A DNA stretch of 8,295 nucleotides from Flavobacterium psychrophilum (GTDB lineage: Bacteria > Bacteroidota > Bacteroidia > Flavobacteriales > Flavobacteriaceae): the NCBI GenBank assembly GCA_945907225.1, contig CAMDSN010000065.1, positions 1-8,295 on the forward strand, given 5' to 3'. This document shows, piece after piece, positions 6,956 to 8,295 of the stretch. Position numbers and translations under genes: made by a program. Each line of letters begins with the position of its first letter. Positions within the stretch are counted from its first letter, which is position 1. A model generated the notes under the pieces. It was not told where the DNA came from. It saw only the letters and a list, made by a program, of their open reading frames with translations, and did not search any database.

Positions 6956-7284
6956 TATTTTGATTTATCAAAACCCTTATCATTTATCTAGACCAATAAT
7001 TACTCATTGGTTCAATCTTCCTACCCTTCGACAACGGGCGAGTCACCCTTAACTATCGATATACTTGGAATTTCACCGCATAGAGTTTACCTGTTTTCAC
7101 TACAGCCGAACTGTACATACTTTCTGTTGCACTTGTCCTCGCCAGAAGGCGGTTGGGTGTTACCCAATATGCTACTCTTTGGTGTCCGGACTTTCCTCTT
7201 CATTCCGAACTTGATTCGGAACCTGTTGACTTGAAATCAAAAGATGCTGAAACGAGTCCAGCATGAAACGATAAGGCGGTCTGC
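6933..7284 (-). ncRNA. rnpB: RNase P RNA, bacterial class A type
   Basis: The catalytic RNA of ribonuclease P, which removes 5' leaders from pre-tRNAs. On the minus strand the universal blocks occur in order: GAGGAAAGTCCGGACACC (complement of 7181-7198), AAGTGCAACAGAAAG (7120-7134), GGTAA for the tRNA CCA end (7087-7091) and ACAGAATCCGGCTTATAGG (6938-6956). The ends close as P1: GCAGACC (7284-7278) pairs with GGTCTGC (6939-6933). Other clear stems are ATGCTG/CAGCAT and TTCCGAA/TTCGGAA in the P3 side, and TTTTGAT-AA-ATCAAAA (6973-6958) near the 3' end. At about 352 nt it is of normal size. Ends are set from P1 and could be off by a few bases. A TATATTTG box lies just upstream of the 5' end. 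The antisense open frame across 7007-7234 is not a gene. Confidence 0.95.
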
Positions 7285-7288
7285 AGGG

Positions 7289-7296
7289 CAAATATA
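7289..7296 (-). promoter_or_regulatory. rnpB promoter -7 box
   Basis: On the minus strand this is a perfect TATATTTG, ending 4 bp before the first P1 base of the RNase P RNA, so transcription would start at or very near the mature 5' end with little or no leader to trim. The nearest upstream TTG (complement of 7311-7313) is only 14 bp away, shorter than the usual 17-23, so the -33 element is uncertain. Confidence 0.55.
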
Positions 7297-7389
7297 AGCA
7301 ATATACTTTACAAAAAAATTAGGATAAATCCAGAATCAAAATAACAAGGTGTAATTAGTTGATAATTTTATTTTTGTTTGTTATAAATG

Positions 7390-7422
7390 TTTGCAACATT
7401 GGTCTTGAAAATTCTATATTTG
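7390..7422 (+). promoter_or_regulatory. Bacteroidetes-type promoter for dnaX
   Basis: TTTG at 7390-7393, a 21-bp spacer and a perfect -7 box TATATTTG at 7415-7422. Initiation near 7426-7430 would leave a very short leader (about 11-15 nt) before the ATG at 7441. It is back-to-back with the rnpB promoter across 156 bp. Confidence 0.6.
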
Positions 7423-7440
7423 TAATTCAATATTATTAAT

Positions 7441-8295
7441 ATGGAACAATTTTTAGTATCAGCCCGAAAGTACCGCCCACAAACGTTCAAAGATGTTGTA
7501 GGCCAAGCGGCAATTACTAATACATTGCTAAATGCAATAGAAAATAACCACTTAGCCTCTTCACTCTTATTCACAGGACCTAGAGGAGTTGGAAAAACAA
7601 CTTGCGCGAGAATTTTAGCCCGAAAAATAAACCAACCTGGGTATGATGATCCTACAGAGGATTTTGCTTTTAATGTTTTTGAATTAGATGCTGCCTCCAA
7701 CAATGGCGTTGATGAAATGCGTAATCTCATTGATCAAGTCAGAATTCCTCCTCAAACAGGGCAGTTTAAAGTTTATATTATAGATGAGGTTCACATGTTG
7801 TCAGCTGCGGCTTTTAACGCTTTTTTAAAGACATTAGAAGAACCTCCAAAGCATGCTATTTTCATATTAGCAACAACAGAAAAACAAAAAATAATCCCAA
7901 CAATTTTATCGCGTTGTCAGATATTTGACTTTAAACGAATTACTGTTCAAGATGCGAAAGAACATTTAGCCGAAGTTGCCAGAAGCCAAAATATTGAATT
8001 TGAGGATGATGCTTTACACATTATTGCGCAAAAAGCAGATGGCGCTATGCGAGATGCTTTATCTATTTTTGATCGTGTGGTTTCTTTTTGCGGCAATAAC
8101 CTAACTCGTTTAGCTGTAACGGAAAATTTGAATGTTTTAGATTATGAGACCTACATCAACATGACTGATTTGATAGTAGGCAACAAAATACCTGAAGTTT
8201 TATTGGCCTACAACGATATTATTAACAAAGGTTTTAATGGCCATCATTTTATTGCTGGATTAGCCTCTCATTTTAGAGATCTTTTGGTAGCACAA
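7441..8295 (+). CDS. dnaX: DNA polymerase III subunit gamma/tau, N-terminal part (runs off window)
   Basis: 285 codons from the ATG at 7441, open to the window end, so the C-terminal third or more is missing. DnaX is the ATPase of the clamp loader that places the sliding clamp on primed DNA and, as tau, joins the replisome polymerases. Clamp-loader motifs: YRPQTFKDVVGQ (11-22), Walker A GPRGVGKTT (46-54), Walker B IIDEVHML (113-120), sensor 1 ATTE (144-147), SRC with the arginine finger (157-159) and sensor 2 GAMRDALS (201-208, R204). Between Walker A and ELDAASNN (81-88), where E. coli DnaX has a four-cysteine zinc module, this protein has NQPGYDDPTEDFAFN with no cysteine. The only cysteines seen are C55, C159 and C217. 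A strong promoter precedes it. Whether a gamma form is made cannot be judged, as the frameshift region lies beyond the window. Confidence 0.96.
   Translation, partial: MEQFLVSARKYRPQTFKDVVGQAAITNTLLNAIENNHLASSLLFTGPRGVGKTTCARILARKINQPGYDDPTEDFAFNVFELDAASNNGVDEMRNLIDQVRIPPQTGQFKVYIIDEVHMLSAAAFNAFLKTLEEPPKHAIFILATTEKQKIIPTILSRCQIFDFKRITVQDAKEHLAEVARSQNIEFEDDALHIIAQKADGAMRDALSIFDRVVSFCGNNLTRLAVTENLNVLDYETYINMTDLIVGNKIPEVLLAYNDIINKGFNGHHFIAGLASHFRDLLVAQ

Noticed and set aside
7007..7234. 75-codon open frame on the plus strand
   Set aside because: It lies wholly antisense to the RNase P RNA; the conserved ribozyme blocks explain the sequence and the peptide has no recognisable features.
7368..7730. 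120-codon open frame on the minus strand
   Set aside because: It is antisense to the start of dnaX, whose motifs are unmistakable; a mirror frame of a conserved gene.
1..8295. CRISPR arrays, tRNA genes, insertion sequences, phage or defence genes
   Set aside because: I saw no regularly spaced repeats, tRNA cloverleaf, transposase motif or flanking terminal repeats; all coding sequence is accounted for by housekeeping families.

Overview
The window is an AT-rich chromosomal segment from a member of the Bacteroidetes, most likely a Flavobacteriaceae close to Flavobacterium. This rests on three things. Several starts are preceded by the phylum's own promoter type (a -7 box TAnnTTTG, twice with an upstream TTG) and no Shine-Dalgarno sequences stand out. 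A DUF3822 protein is present, a family I know mainly from Bacteroidetes. The DnaX and Lrp protein sequences also look flavobacterial to me by recall, not by a database search. Nothing points to a mobile element, phage, CRISPR array or recent transfer; this looks like a core housekeeping region.

Left part (1-2225, all minus strand): an apparent operon reading right to left. It holds a small PlsC-type acyltransferase, then after 6 bp a cytoplasmic M14 zinc carboxypeptidase-like protein, then after 42 bp an Lrp/AsnC regulator whose 3' end is cut at or within a few bases of its stop by the window edge. Divergent from it (2281-2943, plus) is a spermidine-synthase-fold protein that lacks the usual polyamine-site motif.

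Middle (3054-5323, minus strand): kdsB, which makes CMP-Kdo for lipopolysaccharide, and a RecD/Pif1-like SF1B helicase. The helicase start should be the ATG at 5323, because a near-perfect Bacteroidetes promoter lies inside the longer open frame.

Right part: DUF3822 and rsmD (5542-6905, plus strand) overlap by ATGA and are presumably translationally coupled. Next comes rnpB on the minus strand (about 6933-7284), the RNase P RNA, convergent with rsmD. Divergent from rnpB is dnaX (7441 to the window end, plus strand), encoding the DNA polymerase III gamma/tau clamp-loader subunit. It is truncated by the window edge after 285 codons and lacks the usual four-cysteine zinc module.

The genes cover unrelated core jobs: envelope lipid and LPS precursors, rRNA and tRNA maturation, replication and DNA unwinding. 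I see no dedicated multi-gene novel system. The most interesting items are the DUF3822-RsmD coupling, the zinc-less DnaX, the atypical spermidine-synthase homologue, and the way rnpB appears to end. No gene-free stretch exceeds 300 bases; the largest gap is the 218 bp between the helicase and DUF3822 starts, which carries promoters for both.
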